Assembly (NCBI GenBank): GCA_964588285.1
Contig: CAZPNX010000004.1
Coordinates: forward strand, 1-64,000
From: CAZPNX01 sp964588285
GTDB lineage: Bacteria; Edwardsbacteria; AC1; EtOH8
Direction: 5' to 3'
Length of the DNA: 64,000 nucleotides
Shown: in pieces, positions 16,373-23,740 of the stretch
Position numbering within the stretch: position 1 is the first letter of the stretch
Layout of the letters: each line of letters opens with the position of its first letter
Program-made: the position numbers and the translations under genes
The notes under the pieces: generated by a model
Seen by the model: the letters and a program-made list of their open reading frames with translations, nothing else
Told to the model about the DNA's origin: nothing
The model's database searches: none

Positions 16373-17476
16373 ATGGCCCAACGGTCAGGTCCGGCTATCC
16401 TCAGGTACCAGGGCAATCCCGATGCGCCTCTGCTGCAAGAGGCGCTTTCGGTGTTAAACGAGGACGGGGTGGTGGCCCTGCCCACCGACACCGTCTACGG
16501 ACTGGCAGCCCGGGCCGATTGCCGATCGGCCGTCAGGCGCGTCTATCGGCTCAAGGGACGCGATTATAAAAAGCCTTTGGTGCTATTGGCGAAAAGCGCC
16601 GGGGCGGCTGCAGCGTTGGCTTCGGATACCGGCCAATGCTTCCGTTGCCTGGCAGAAAAGTTTTGGCCAGGGCCGTTGACCATGGTGCTGGGCGCCTCGA
16701 GGCAGGTCAGGGATTGGAAACTGGACCTTGGAGGCAAGGTGGGAATCAGAGTGAGCCCGGAGCCCATCGTCGCCATGATCCTAAATTCTCTAGATGTTCC
16801 TTTAGCCAGCACCAGCGCCAACCGCAGCGGATGTCCGGAATCCTATTCCGGGGCCGAGGTTTTGCACGGTCTTAAACAGGCACCGGATCTGATTATCGAC
16901 GGAGGGGAGCGGCCCCGGCGGAAGCCTTCCACCGTACTCGATATTAGCGGCCGGCAGCCGGTGCTGCTCCGCAAGGGGGCCATAACCAGGCAGGAAATCG
17001 AGGATGCCTGCCGGGGGCCGGTGGCCCTGGCTTCCGCCAAGGTGCTTTTCGTTTGTACCGGGAATACCTGCCGCAGCCCAATGGCCGAGGGGCTTTTAAG
17101 GCACCGGCTGCCGAAGCAATGGCGGTCCAGGGTCGAAATAAAATCCTGCGGCACCGGAGCTTTGCCCGGCCTGCCGGCCACCGAAACCGCCCGCCAGGCC
17201 GCCGGCAAGTGGGGCTTCGACCTTTCCCGTCACCGCTCCCAGCCATTGAGCCGCGATCTGGCCGAGGAGGTCGACTTGGTGTTGGCCATGGAGGATAAAC
17301 ACCTTCAAGCGGTCTTGGCCCTGGCTCCCCGGGCCGAGGCCAGGCTGATGGCGCCTAACGGAGTGCCGGATCCCGTCGGCGGCGATTTGGATGAGTATCT
17401 CAAAACCGTCGCACTGCTGGACAGGCACTTGCCTGAGATTATATCGGCCCTGAGGATTTTGCTGGAAGAGGGATAG
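16373..17476 (+). CDS. Fusion: threonylcarbamoyl-AMP synthase (YrdC/Sua5) + low-molecular-weight Tyr phosphatase
   Basis: A 367-residue two-domain protein. Residues about 10-215 match the YrdC/Sua5/TsaC family (VVALPTDTVYGLAA, KGRDYKKPL, ASTSANRSGCP), which makes threonylcarbamoyl-AMP for the t6A tRNA modification. Residues about 220-367 are a low-molecular-weight phosphotyrosine phosphatase with the loop VCTGNTCRSP (catalytic Cys228) and a late DPVGGD containing the general-acid Asp. In many Gram-positive bacteria these are adjacent separate genes, so the fusion is a logical derivative. Both active sites look intact. It is coupled to def by a 3-base spacing. Confidence 0.92.
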   Translation: MAQRSGPAILRYQGNPDAPLLQEALSVLNEDGVVALPTDTVYGLAARADCRSAVRRVYRLKGRDYKKPLVLLAKSAGAAAALASDTGQCFRCLAEKFWPGPLTMVLGASRQVRDWKLDLGGKVGIRVSPEPIVAMILNSLDVPLASTSANRSGCPESYSGAEVLHGLKQAPDLIIDGGERPRRKPSTVLDISGRQPVLLRKGAITRQEIEDACRGPVALASAKVLFVCTGNTCRSPMAEGLLRHRLPKQWRSRVEIKSCGTGALPGLPATETARQAAGKWGFDLSRHRSQPLSRDLAEEVDLVLAMEDKHLQAVLALAPRAEARLMAPNGVPDPVGGDLDEYLKTVALLDRHLPEIISALRILLEEG

Positions 17477-17517
17477 TAACCATTAGGGAACCTCTAGAAA
17501 TGCTATCGTTGGGTGCG

Positions 17518-17640
17518 GTCATGCTTCGACGGGTTCGGCAACCCTTCGGTAGGCTCAGGGTCCAGCTCACCGCAAGCTGGACTCAGCATGGCCCGTGTAT
17601 AAGACGTTTTGTCATGCAGGGCCTGGTCGAAACATAGACA
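17518..17640. repeat. Cluster of extragenic hairpins
   Basis: Several short stems lie in a row in the 219-base gap before the cyanophycin locus: GGGTT/AACCC at 17531-17544 and GTCCAGCT/AGCTGGAC at 17560-17582. An outer pair of TTCGAC-like arms (about 17524 and 17630) could enclose them. It resembles a dispersed, non-autonomous palindromic element. No T tract follows, so it is not an obvious terminator. Confidence 0.5.
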
Positions 17641-17695
17641 AAAAGCGGTTTTTAGAGATTCCAATTAATTAATAATACAACTACCGGGAGAAGGC

Positions 17696-19579
17696 ATGAG
17701 GAACTTCGAGACCAGCGAATTCAAGGTCTATTCGGGCTGCAATCACCGGCTTGATCGGCCGGCCGTCTGTTTCACCCTTCACTACCGGGGCGGGCCCAAA
17801 ATTGAGGACCGCATTGCCGAAGGAGTTTGCCGACAGCTGCCGGCCCTCAAGGGAAAACTCCCGCTGGATCCGGGCCAGGCTTTTGCCGCCGCCCTGGTCC
17901 AGGTGATGAAGATGGACATGGACCTTTTCATTAACAAATACCAGGCCGAGAAAACCGAATCGGGCTATGCGGTGGCCGTGGAATACCTGGACGAGGCTTC
18001 GGCCCGGGACTGCATCCGGATGGCCGGCGATTGGTTCCACTGCCTAGAGGACGGCCACCGCTTCGATTTCCAGGAAGAGTTCAAAAAACTTCAGGCCGAC
18101 TTCGACCGCACCCTTTACGGCGGGCCGACCCTCTACTCGCTCATCGAGGCGGCCCTCAAGCGCAACATACCGGTCCATTACCTTTACGAGGAGAACCAGT
18201 TCCAATGGGGATACGGCCGCAAGCAGGTGCGGGGCCGTTCCACCACCTTCCATGTCGACGGCATCAAGGACACCGAGTTTACCATGTACAAGGACATGGT
18301 CAAGGATTTTCTGGTGATGTGCGGCTTCCCCACCCCGGTGGGCAAAACCTTTTATGCCGAAGAGGGGATGGTGGAGGCGGCCGAAGCCCTGGGCTATCCG
18401 GTGGTGGTTAAGCCGGTGGCCGGACACAAGGGCCAGGGGGTGACCACCGGCATCATGAGCGCCGACCAGGTGCGCCAGGCCTTCTGGGGCATCAAGGAAG
18501 CGGCCAAGGAGCAGGGGGTGCCCTTCGACGGGGCCATTGTCGAGAAGCAGATATTCGGCACCGACCACCGGCTGCTCTCGGTCAAGGGAAAATTCACTGC
18601 CGCCTTGGAGCGGGTGCCGGCCTATGTGGACGGCGACGGCTCCAAGACCATCGCCCAGCTGATAGAGGTTGAGAACGCCACCCCGGCCCGGATAGACAAC
18701 GCCCGCAGTCCCCTGTGCAAGATCAAGGCCGACGACAACCTGGTGGAGTTCCTTAAGCTGCAGAACCTGACCCTGTCTTCGGTGCCGCCCCAGGGCCAGC
18801 GGGTCTTCCTGCGGCGGGTGGCCAACATCTCGGCCGGCGGGGTTTCCATCAACGTTACCGACAAGATCCATCCCAAGAACGTCAGGCTGGTGGAGGACAT
18901 CGCCAAGTTCTTCAACGTCACCTGCCTGGGCATCGATGTCCTCTGCCGCGACATCTCCCGGCCCTGGGACCAGGGTGATTTCGGCATCATCGAGATCAAC
19001 GCCGGGCCGGGCATCTTCATGCATCTGGCTCCGGCCATCGGCCGGTCGATCGACGTCCCTGGAGCCATCATCCGGGCCCATTTTCCGAATCCGGGCTCGG
19101 AGCGCATCCCCATCATAACCGGCAACCGGATCAGCTTCCGCCTGGCCGAGATGATCAGGGCCGCCGTCCAACAATTGAAGCCGGATCTGGAGTTCGGCAG
19201 CCTGACATCCGAGGGCCTTCACTTCGGGGGGCAGCCGCTCAAATCCGGCGGCCAGCACCACCAGGACGTCAAGGTTCTGCTGCGCAACCCCAGGCTGGAT
19301 CTGGCGGTCATCAACCACGCTTCGGCCGAGATCCTGGAATACGGCTTGGGCCACTGGGGGGCGGATTTGGTCATTTTGGAATCGCCCGATCCGGTCGAGA
19401 AAATTCTGGCCCGCGATCTGACGACCGGCGGCTGGCTGGTGGAGGTTGATGATAAAGCGGTGAAGGTGACCCGGGACGGGAGGAAAGCAGGTGAGGTCAA
19501 ATTGGGTCCTGACCGCCAGGAGTCGGTCTTCCGGGCGGTGGAGCCGCTTTTGGCCGAGATGGTCAACCGCTATAACTAG
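17696..19579 (+). CDS. Cyanophycin-synthetase-like ATP-grasp ligase with degenerate Mur-ligase half
   Basis: A 627-residue relative of cyanophycin synthetase. The central ATP-grasp domain (about residues 190-460) is well preserved: VVVKPVAGHKGQGVTTG for nucleotide binding and GIIEINAGPGIFMHLAP for the metal/ATP site. The C-terminal part starts like a Mur ligase (ERIPIITG) but the P-loop GTxGKTT is replaced by TGNRISF (residues 475-481). Only about 150 residues remain instead of about 400, so the second adenylating site is gone. The N-terminal 190 residues also lack the HVxEH motif of the other two ligases. It may perform only the first ligation (backbone Asp addition) or a different amide bond. 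It is the first gene of the locus, preceded by a GGGAGAAGG ribosome site. Confidence 0.82.
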   Translation: MRNFETSEFKVYSGCNHRLDRPAVCFTLHYRGGPKIEDRIAEGVCRQLPALKGKLPLDPGQAFAAALVQVMKMDMDLFINKYQAEKTESGYAVAVEYLDEASARDCIRMAGDWFHCLEDGHRFDFQEEFKKLQADFDRTLYGGPTLYSLIEAALKRNIPVHYLYEENQFQWGYGRKQVRGRSTTFHVDGIKDTEFTMYKDMVKDFLVMCGFPTPVGKTFYAEEGMVEAAEALGYPVVVKPVAGHKGQGVTTGIMSADQVRQAFWGIKEAAKEQGVPFDGAIVEKQIFGTDHRLLSVKGKFTAALERVPAYVDGDGSKTIAQLIEVENATPARIDNARSPLCKIKADDNLVEFLKLQNLTLSSVPPQGQRVFLRRVANISAGGVSINVTDKIHPKNVRLVEDIAKFFNVTCLGIDVLCRDISRPWDQGDFGIIEINAGPGIFMHLAPAIGRSIDVPGAIIRAHFPNPGSERIPIITGNRISFRLAEMIRAAVQQLKPDLEFGSLTSEGLHFGGQPLKSGGQHHQDVKVLLRNPRLDLAVINHASAEILEYGLGHWGADLVILESPDPVEKILARDLTTGGWLVEVDDKAVKVTRDGRKAGEVKLGPDRQESVFRAVEPLLAEMVNRYN

Positions 19580-19598
19580 TGGATATCTTTTTTTCTAT

Positions 19599-19761
19599 TT
19601 AACCGCAGAGCACGCAGAGATATTTTAGAACAAAATCAATATTGCGCCCACTATGCTTTTTTTAACAAGCCAAAGTATGGCTTAAATCACGCCAACTTGT
19701 CAGTTATAGGAGGAGGGCGCCGCCTTCAGGGGCCCGCAGGCAGGTGGTGCTTTGCGGTTAA
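19599..19761. repeat. Intergenic element bounded by 9-base inverted repeats
   Basis: TTAACCGCA at 19599-19607 and its reverse complement TGCGGTTAA at 19753-19761 bound a 163-base segment inside the 293-base gap between the first ligase and iadA. The left arm runs into a CGCAGAGCACGCAGAG motif related to motifs found at three other intergenic sites. It contains no open gene. A MITE-like or structured element is possible. Confidence 0.45.
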
Positions 19762-19872
19762 GCAAAAAATGAATGTTTTGAGGTTCCTGTTATTCGGGTT
19801 TTTCGCCTTCCCCAAAATACTATGCAATGGCGGCTGTTTTCCCACAAGGATAAATGCTAAATAAAAATAGCT

Positions 19873-21033
19873 ATGATTCTGCTGCGAAACTGCCAAGTTT
19901 ATGGGCCTGAGCCCCTGGGCTCAAAGGATCTGCTGCTGGCCGGGGGTCGGATTGTCGCCTTGGCCGAGAGGATCGAGGAACCCAAGGCGCTGGGATTGGA
20001 GACGGTGGACTGTCGGGGGTTGCTGGCGGTGCCCGGGCTGATCGACGGGCATGTCCATATCGCCGGAGCCGGCGGCGAGGGCGGCCCGGCCACCCGCACC
20101 CCGGAGATGCCTTTGTCCATGATGCTGGAGGGGGGCATCACCACCGTCATCGGCTGTCTGGGCACCGACGGCTATACCCGATCGGTGGAGTCAGTCCTCA
20201 TGAAATGCAAGGCCCTTAGGTCCGAGGGGGTGTCCTGCTGGATCTACACCGGGGCCTACCAGGTGCCGACCCCGACCATACTGGGCGACCCGGGGCGCGA
20301 CATCGCCCTGATCGAGGAGGTGATCGGGGTGGGCGAGGTGGCGGTCTCCGACCACCGCTCCTCCTGTCCGACCGCCTCCGAGCTGGCCCGGCTGGCGGCC
20401 CAAGCCAGGGTGGGGGGCATGCTGGGCGGCAAGGCCGGCATCGTCAACCTGCACATGGGCGATGCCGAAGATCCCTTCCGTCTAGTGCGCCAGGCAGTGG
20501 AGATGAGCCAGCTGACCTTCAAGCAGTTCTGGCCCACCCACTGCAACCGCAACCCGCAGATATTCGAAGACGCCAAGGAGTACGGCAAGAAGGGCTACAT
20601 CGACATCACCACCTCGGCCTATCCTTTCTTTCCGGATGAGGAGAGGAAGCCCTCTCAGGCGGTGGCCGAGCTGGTGCGGGCCGGGGTGCCCTTGGAACAC
20701 ATCACCATGACCTCGGACGGCTGCGGCTCTTTGCCCCAATTCGACCCGGCCGGCAATTTGGTGCGGTTGGTTTCCGGCGCGCCCAAAACAATTTTGGACG
20801 AGATGCGGGATTTATGGCTCAGGGAGAAATTCCCCCTGGAGAAGGCCCTGATGCCGGTGACCGCCAATCCCGCCTCCATTCTCAAGCTGCCGGGCAAGGG
20901 ACGGATAGCCTTGGGGTGCGATGCCGACCTGCTGGTCATGGACCGGGAGGGGAGGATGGTGCACCTGCTGGCCAAGGGACGATTCATGGCCCTAGACGGG
21001 AAATTGACGCGCCGAGGCACCTTCGAGAATTGA
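19873..21033 (+). CDS. iadA: Isoaspartyl dipeptidase (IadA family, M38 amidohydrolase)
   Basis: IadA enzymes split beta-aspartyl dipeptides such as beta-Asp-Arg, the product of cyanophycinase, so it would complete polymer recycling. The 386-residue protein has the metal ligands HVH, THCNRN, SDHRS and TSDGCGS, and the family segments GGGITT-like and AYQVPT. The residue that aligns with the carboxylated bridging Lys of E. coli IadA (VKCAISDHR) is Glu155 here (GEVAVSDHR), so the metal bridge must differ. The gene lies between two ligase genes; the next starts 37 bases downstream, which supports a role in the same pathway. The ribosome site is weak. Confidence 0.9.
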   Translation: MILLRNCQVYGPEPLGSKDLLLAGGRIVALAERIEEPKALGLETVDCRGLLAVPGLIDGHVHIAGAGGEGGPATRTPEMPLSMMLEGGITTVIGCLGTDGYTRSVESVLMKCKALRSEGVSCWIYTGAYQVPTPTILGDPGRDIALIEEVIGVGEVAVSDHRSSCPTASELARLAAQARVGGMLGGKAGIVNLHMGDAEDPFRLVRQAVEMSQLTFKQFWPTHCNRNPQIFEDAKEYGKKGYIDITTSAYPFFPDEERKPSQAVAELVRAGVPLEHITMTSDGCGSLPQFDPAGNLVRLVSGAPKTILDEMRDLWLREKFPLEKALMPVTANPASILKLPGKGRIALGCDADLLVMDREGRMVHLLAKGRFMALDGKLTRRGTFEN

Positions 21034-21070
21034 TTCAACCTCAGGCCCCAGCAGATTTGCATAAAAGGAC

Positions 21071-23740
21071 GTGGAAGCTTCGCTCCAACCATACCTTGAT
21101 TACCAGGTAGAGCCGGGGCCGCTGAAGGTCCTCTCTTTGAACGCCATGCACGGAGCCAACTATTTTTCGGCCGGCCCGGTGGTGGTGTTGCGTCTGGACC
21201 TGGGCGAGTACGACGAGGTTTTTACCGATTCCATTCCCGGGTTTGCCGAGAAGCTTAAGACGGCCCTGCCCTCGCTGGCTAGCCACCACTGTTCGGTGGG
21301 CGAGCCCGAGGGCTTTTTCACCCGGGTGCGCCAAGGGACCCTACTGGGCCACGTCACCGAGCACGTGGCCATCGAGCTACAGACCCTGGCCGGCATGGAC
21401 GTCTCCTACGGCAAGACCCGCAGCACCACCGTGCCCGGGGTCTACAACGTGGTCTACCGGTTCTTCGACGAGCTGGCCGGGATCTACGCGGGCAAGGCGG
21501 CGGTCAGCCTGGTCAACAGCCTGCTTTTGGGCCGCGGGTTTGACGTGGGGCGCGCTGTCGCCTCCCTGGTGCAAATCCGGGAGATCCGGATGCTGGGTCC
21601 CTCCACTGCAGCCATCGTCGCCGAAGCCGAAAGCCGCGGCATACCCTGGCTGAGGCTGGACGAGTACAACCTGGTGCAACTGGGCACCGGCAAACACCAA
21701 AAACGCATCCGGGCCACCATCACCTCGGACACCGGGTATCTGGGGGTGGACGCGGCCGACGACAAGATTCTGGCCATGATGCTGCTGCGGGACGCCGGGA
21801 TCCCGGTGCCCGAGACCAGAGCAGTGGACAATGCCGAGGAAGCGGTCGAATTTTTCCGGAGGCTGGGCCGGCCCGTTGCCGTCAAGCCCTTGGAGGGTTC
21901 TTTGGGCAGAGGGGTGACCTTGGGGGCCGGAGACGAAAAGTCGGTTCGCCGGGGATTCGAGTGGGCGGCCCGGCTGGGGGGAAAGGTCATCCTCCAGCCC
22001 TTTCTGCCGGGGTTCACCTACCGGCTGTTGGTGATCGGGCACCGGATGGTGGCAGCCGTCAGACAGAGGCCTCCCGAGATCGTCGGCGACGGGGTGCGGA
22101 CGATATCGGAATTGGTGGAGCAACTCAACCGGTCGCCCGACAGGCAGGTGGGCGACAAAGCAAAGCTGACCAAGGTCGAGATCGACGAGATCACCCTCCG
22201 CATCTTGGAGGAAGGCGGGCTGACCCTGGGATCGGTGCTGCCCCCGGGCCGGCGGCTGGCCCTTAAGAACTCCGGCAGCCTGCGGCTGGGCGGGGAAGCC
22301 GCCGACGTCACCGACCAGGTCCACGACGACAACCGGTTCCTGGCGGAACGGGCCAGCCGGGTGATCGGGCTGGATGTGGCTGGAATAGACATGGTGGCCG
22401 AGGATATCGGAAAGCCGCTGTTCGATGAAGGAGCAGTGATCGAGGTCAACGCTGCCCCGGATTTCCGGATGCACCTCCAACCATCCAGCGGCCGGCCGCG
22501 CCAGGTGGCCGCGCCATTTCTGGACCTTCTCTTTCCGGATAAGGCCGGCACCCGGATCCCCATCATTTCGGTCACCGGCACCCTGGGCAAGACCACTGCC
22601 GTCAACCTCATCTCCCACTGCCTGAGGCTGGCCAGGCTTCAGGTGGGGATGACCTCAACCGAAGGCCTTTACATCTCCGGCCGGCGGCTGATGAGCACCG
22701 ACTGCACCTTTCCCCAGCATGTGGCCCTGGTGCTCAAGGATCCGACCATCGACTGCGCCGTGCTGGAGACCTCGCGCGAGGGCATCCTGCGCCGGGGCCT
22801 GGGGTACCAATGGGCCGATGTCGGGGTGGTGCTCAATATGCATGACGATCACGTGGGCTCGGACGACATCCGCCACATCGAGGATCTGGCCTACGCCAAG
22901 GCGGTGGTGGCCGAGCAGGTCTATCCCCAGGGCCGAGCGGTGCTCAATGCCGACAATGAACTGGTGATGAACATGGCGGAGCGGGTTAAAAGCCGACTGC
23001 TGCTCTTCTCCCGGAACCCCGACAACCCGCGGCTTAGATCCCATATCCTTAAGGGAGGCGAAGCGGTGGTGCTGTCAGGTGAGGACGCGGTTCTGTTTCG
23101 CGACGGCGACCAATGGCGTCTCTTCGATATCACCGAGCTGCCCCTGTCATACGGCGGCCGGGCGGAAATGAACTACGATGCCATCCTGGGGGCGGCCGGC
23201 GCTCTGGCCGCCTACGGCCTGTCCCTGGAACGCATCCGCTTCGGCATGAAGAGCTTTTATCCCGATCTTCGGATGCTGCCTGGGAGGTTGAACCTGCTGG
23301 CCGTCCGGGATTTCCAGGTGCTGGTTGATTACGCCCACAATCGGGAGAGCTTTCTTTGCCTGGAGAAATTTTTGGGGCATTTTCCCGAGGTCAAGGTGGG
23401 GGTGCTGGACGCGGCCGGAGACCGTAGCGACGCCGAGATATCGGCCCTGGGATCTTTGGCCGCCGGGATGTTCGACCATCTGGTGCTCTACGAGGGCCAC
23501 GATACCAGGGGCCGGCCACCGGGCAGGATCACCGAACTGCTGAGGCAGGGGGCGGCCGGCGCGGGCAAACCTTACGGGAAAATTGAGATCTTTCTGGAGC
23601 CGGAGATGGCTTGGAGGGCCGGGTTGGAAAAGGGCCGGCCCGGGACCATGGTGGTTATCCTGAGCGGCCGGGGAGAGCGGGTGATCAGGATGGCTGAAGA
23701 ATGGAGGAAAGAAAATAACAATCCGGAGGCAGCGTTATGA
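21071..23740 (+). CDS. cphA: Cyanophycin synthetase-like ligase, variant
   Basis: An 889-residue three-domain ligase. The N-terminal domain (about 1-160) has HVTEHVAIELQ. The ATP-grasp domain (about 220-490) has VAVKPLEGSLGRGVTLG and VIEVNAAPDFRMHL. The Mur-ligase domain starts at about residue 495. Its P-loop is GTLGKTT (503-509) where canonical enzymes have GTNGKTT, and the next motif is ETSREGILRRGLG instead of ETARGGxLRxGLG. The protein is therefore likely ATP-dependent at both sites but may accept a different substrate. The start is a GTG at 21071 behind AAAAGG; 17 residues precede the usual family N-terminus. Its stop overlaps the next ligase start by 4 bases. Confidence 0.88.
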   Translation: MEASLQPYLDYQVEPGPLKVLSLNAMHGANYFSAGPVVVLRLDLGEYDEVFTDSIPGFAEKLKTALPSLASHHCSVGEPEGFFTRVRQGTLLGHVTEHVAIELQTLAGMDVSYGKTRSTTVPGVYNVVYRFFDELAGIYAGKAAVSLVNSLLLGRGFDVGRAVASLVQIREIRMLGPSTAAIVAEAESRGIPWLRLDEYNLVQLGTGKHQKRIRATITSDTGYLGVDAADDKILAMMLLRDAGIPVPETRAVDNAEEAVEFFRRLGRPVAVKPLEGSLGRGVTLGAGDEKSVRRGFEWAARLGGKVILQPFLPGFTYRLLVIGHRMVAAVRQRPPEIVGDGVRTISELVEQLNRSPDRQVGDKAKLTKVEIDEITLRILEEGGLTLGSVLPPGRRLALKNSGSLRLGGEAADVTDQVHDDNRFLAERASRVIGLDVAGIDMVAEDIGKPLFDEGAVIEVNAAPDFRMHLQPSSGRPRQVAAPFLDLLFPDKAGTRIPIISVTGTLGKTTAVNLISHCLRLARLQVGMTSTEGLYISGRRLMSTDCTFPQHVALVLKDPTIDCAVLETSREGILRRGLGYQWADVGVVLNMHDDHVGSDDIRHIEDLAYAKAVVAEQVYPQGRAVLNADNELVMNMAERVKSRLLLFSRNPDNPRLRSHILKGGEAVVLSGEDAVLFRDGDQWRLFDITELPLSYGGRAEMNYDAILGAAGALAAYGLSLERIRFGMKSFYPDLRMLPGRLNLLAVRDFQVLVDYAHNRESFLCLEKFLGHFPEVKVGVLDAAGDRSDAEISALGSLAAGMFDHLVLYEGHDTRGRPPGRITELLRQGAAGAGKPYGKIEIFLEPEMAWRAGLEKGRPGTMVVILSGRGERVIRMAEEWRKENNNPEAAL

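Noticed and set aside
18044..19354. 436-codon minus-strand frame inside the first ligase
   Set aside because: Mirrors a strongly supported ATP-grasp gene and has no motif of its own.
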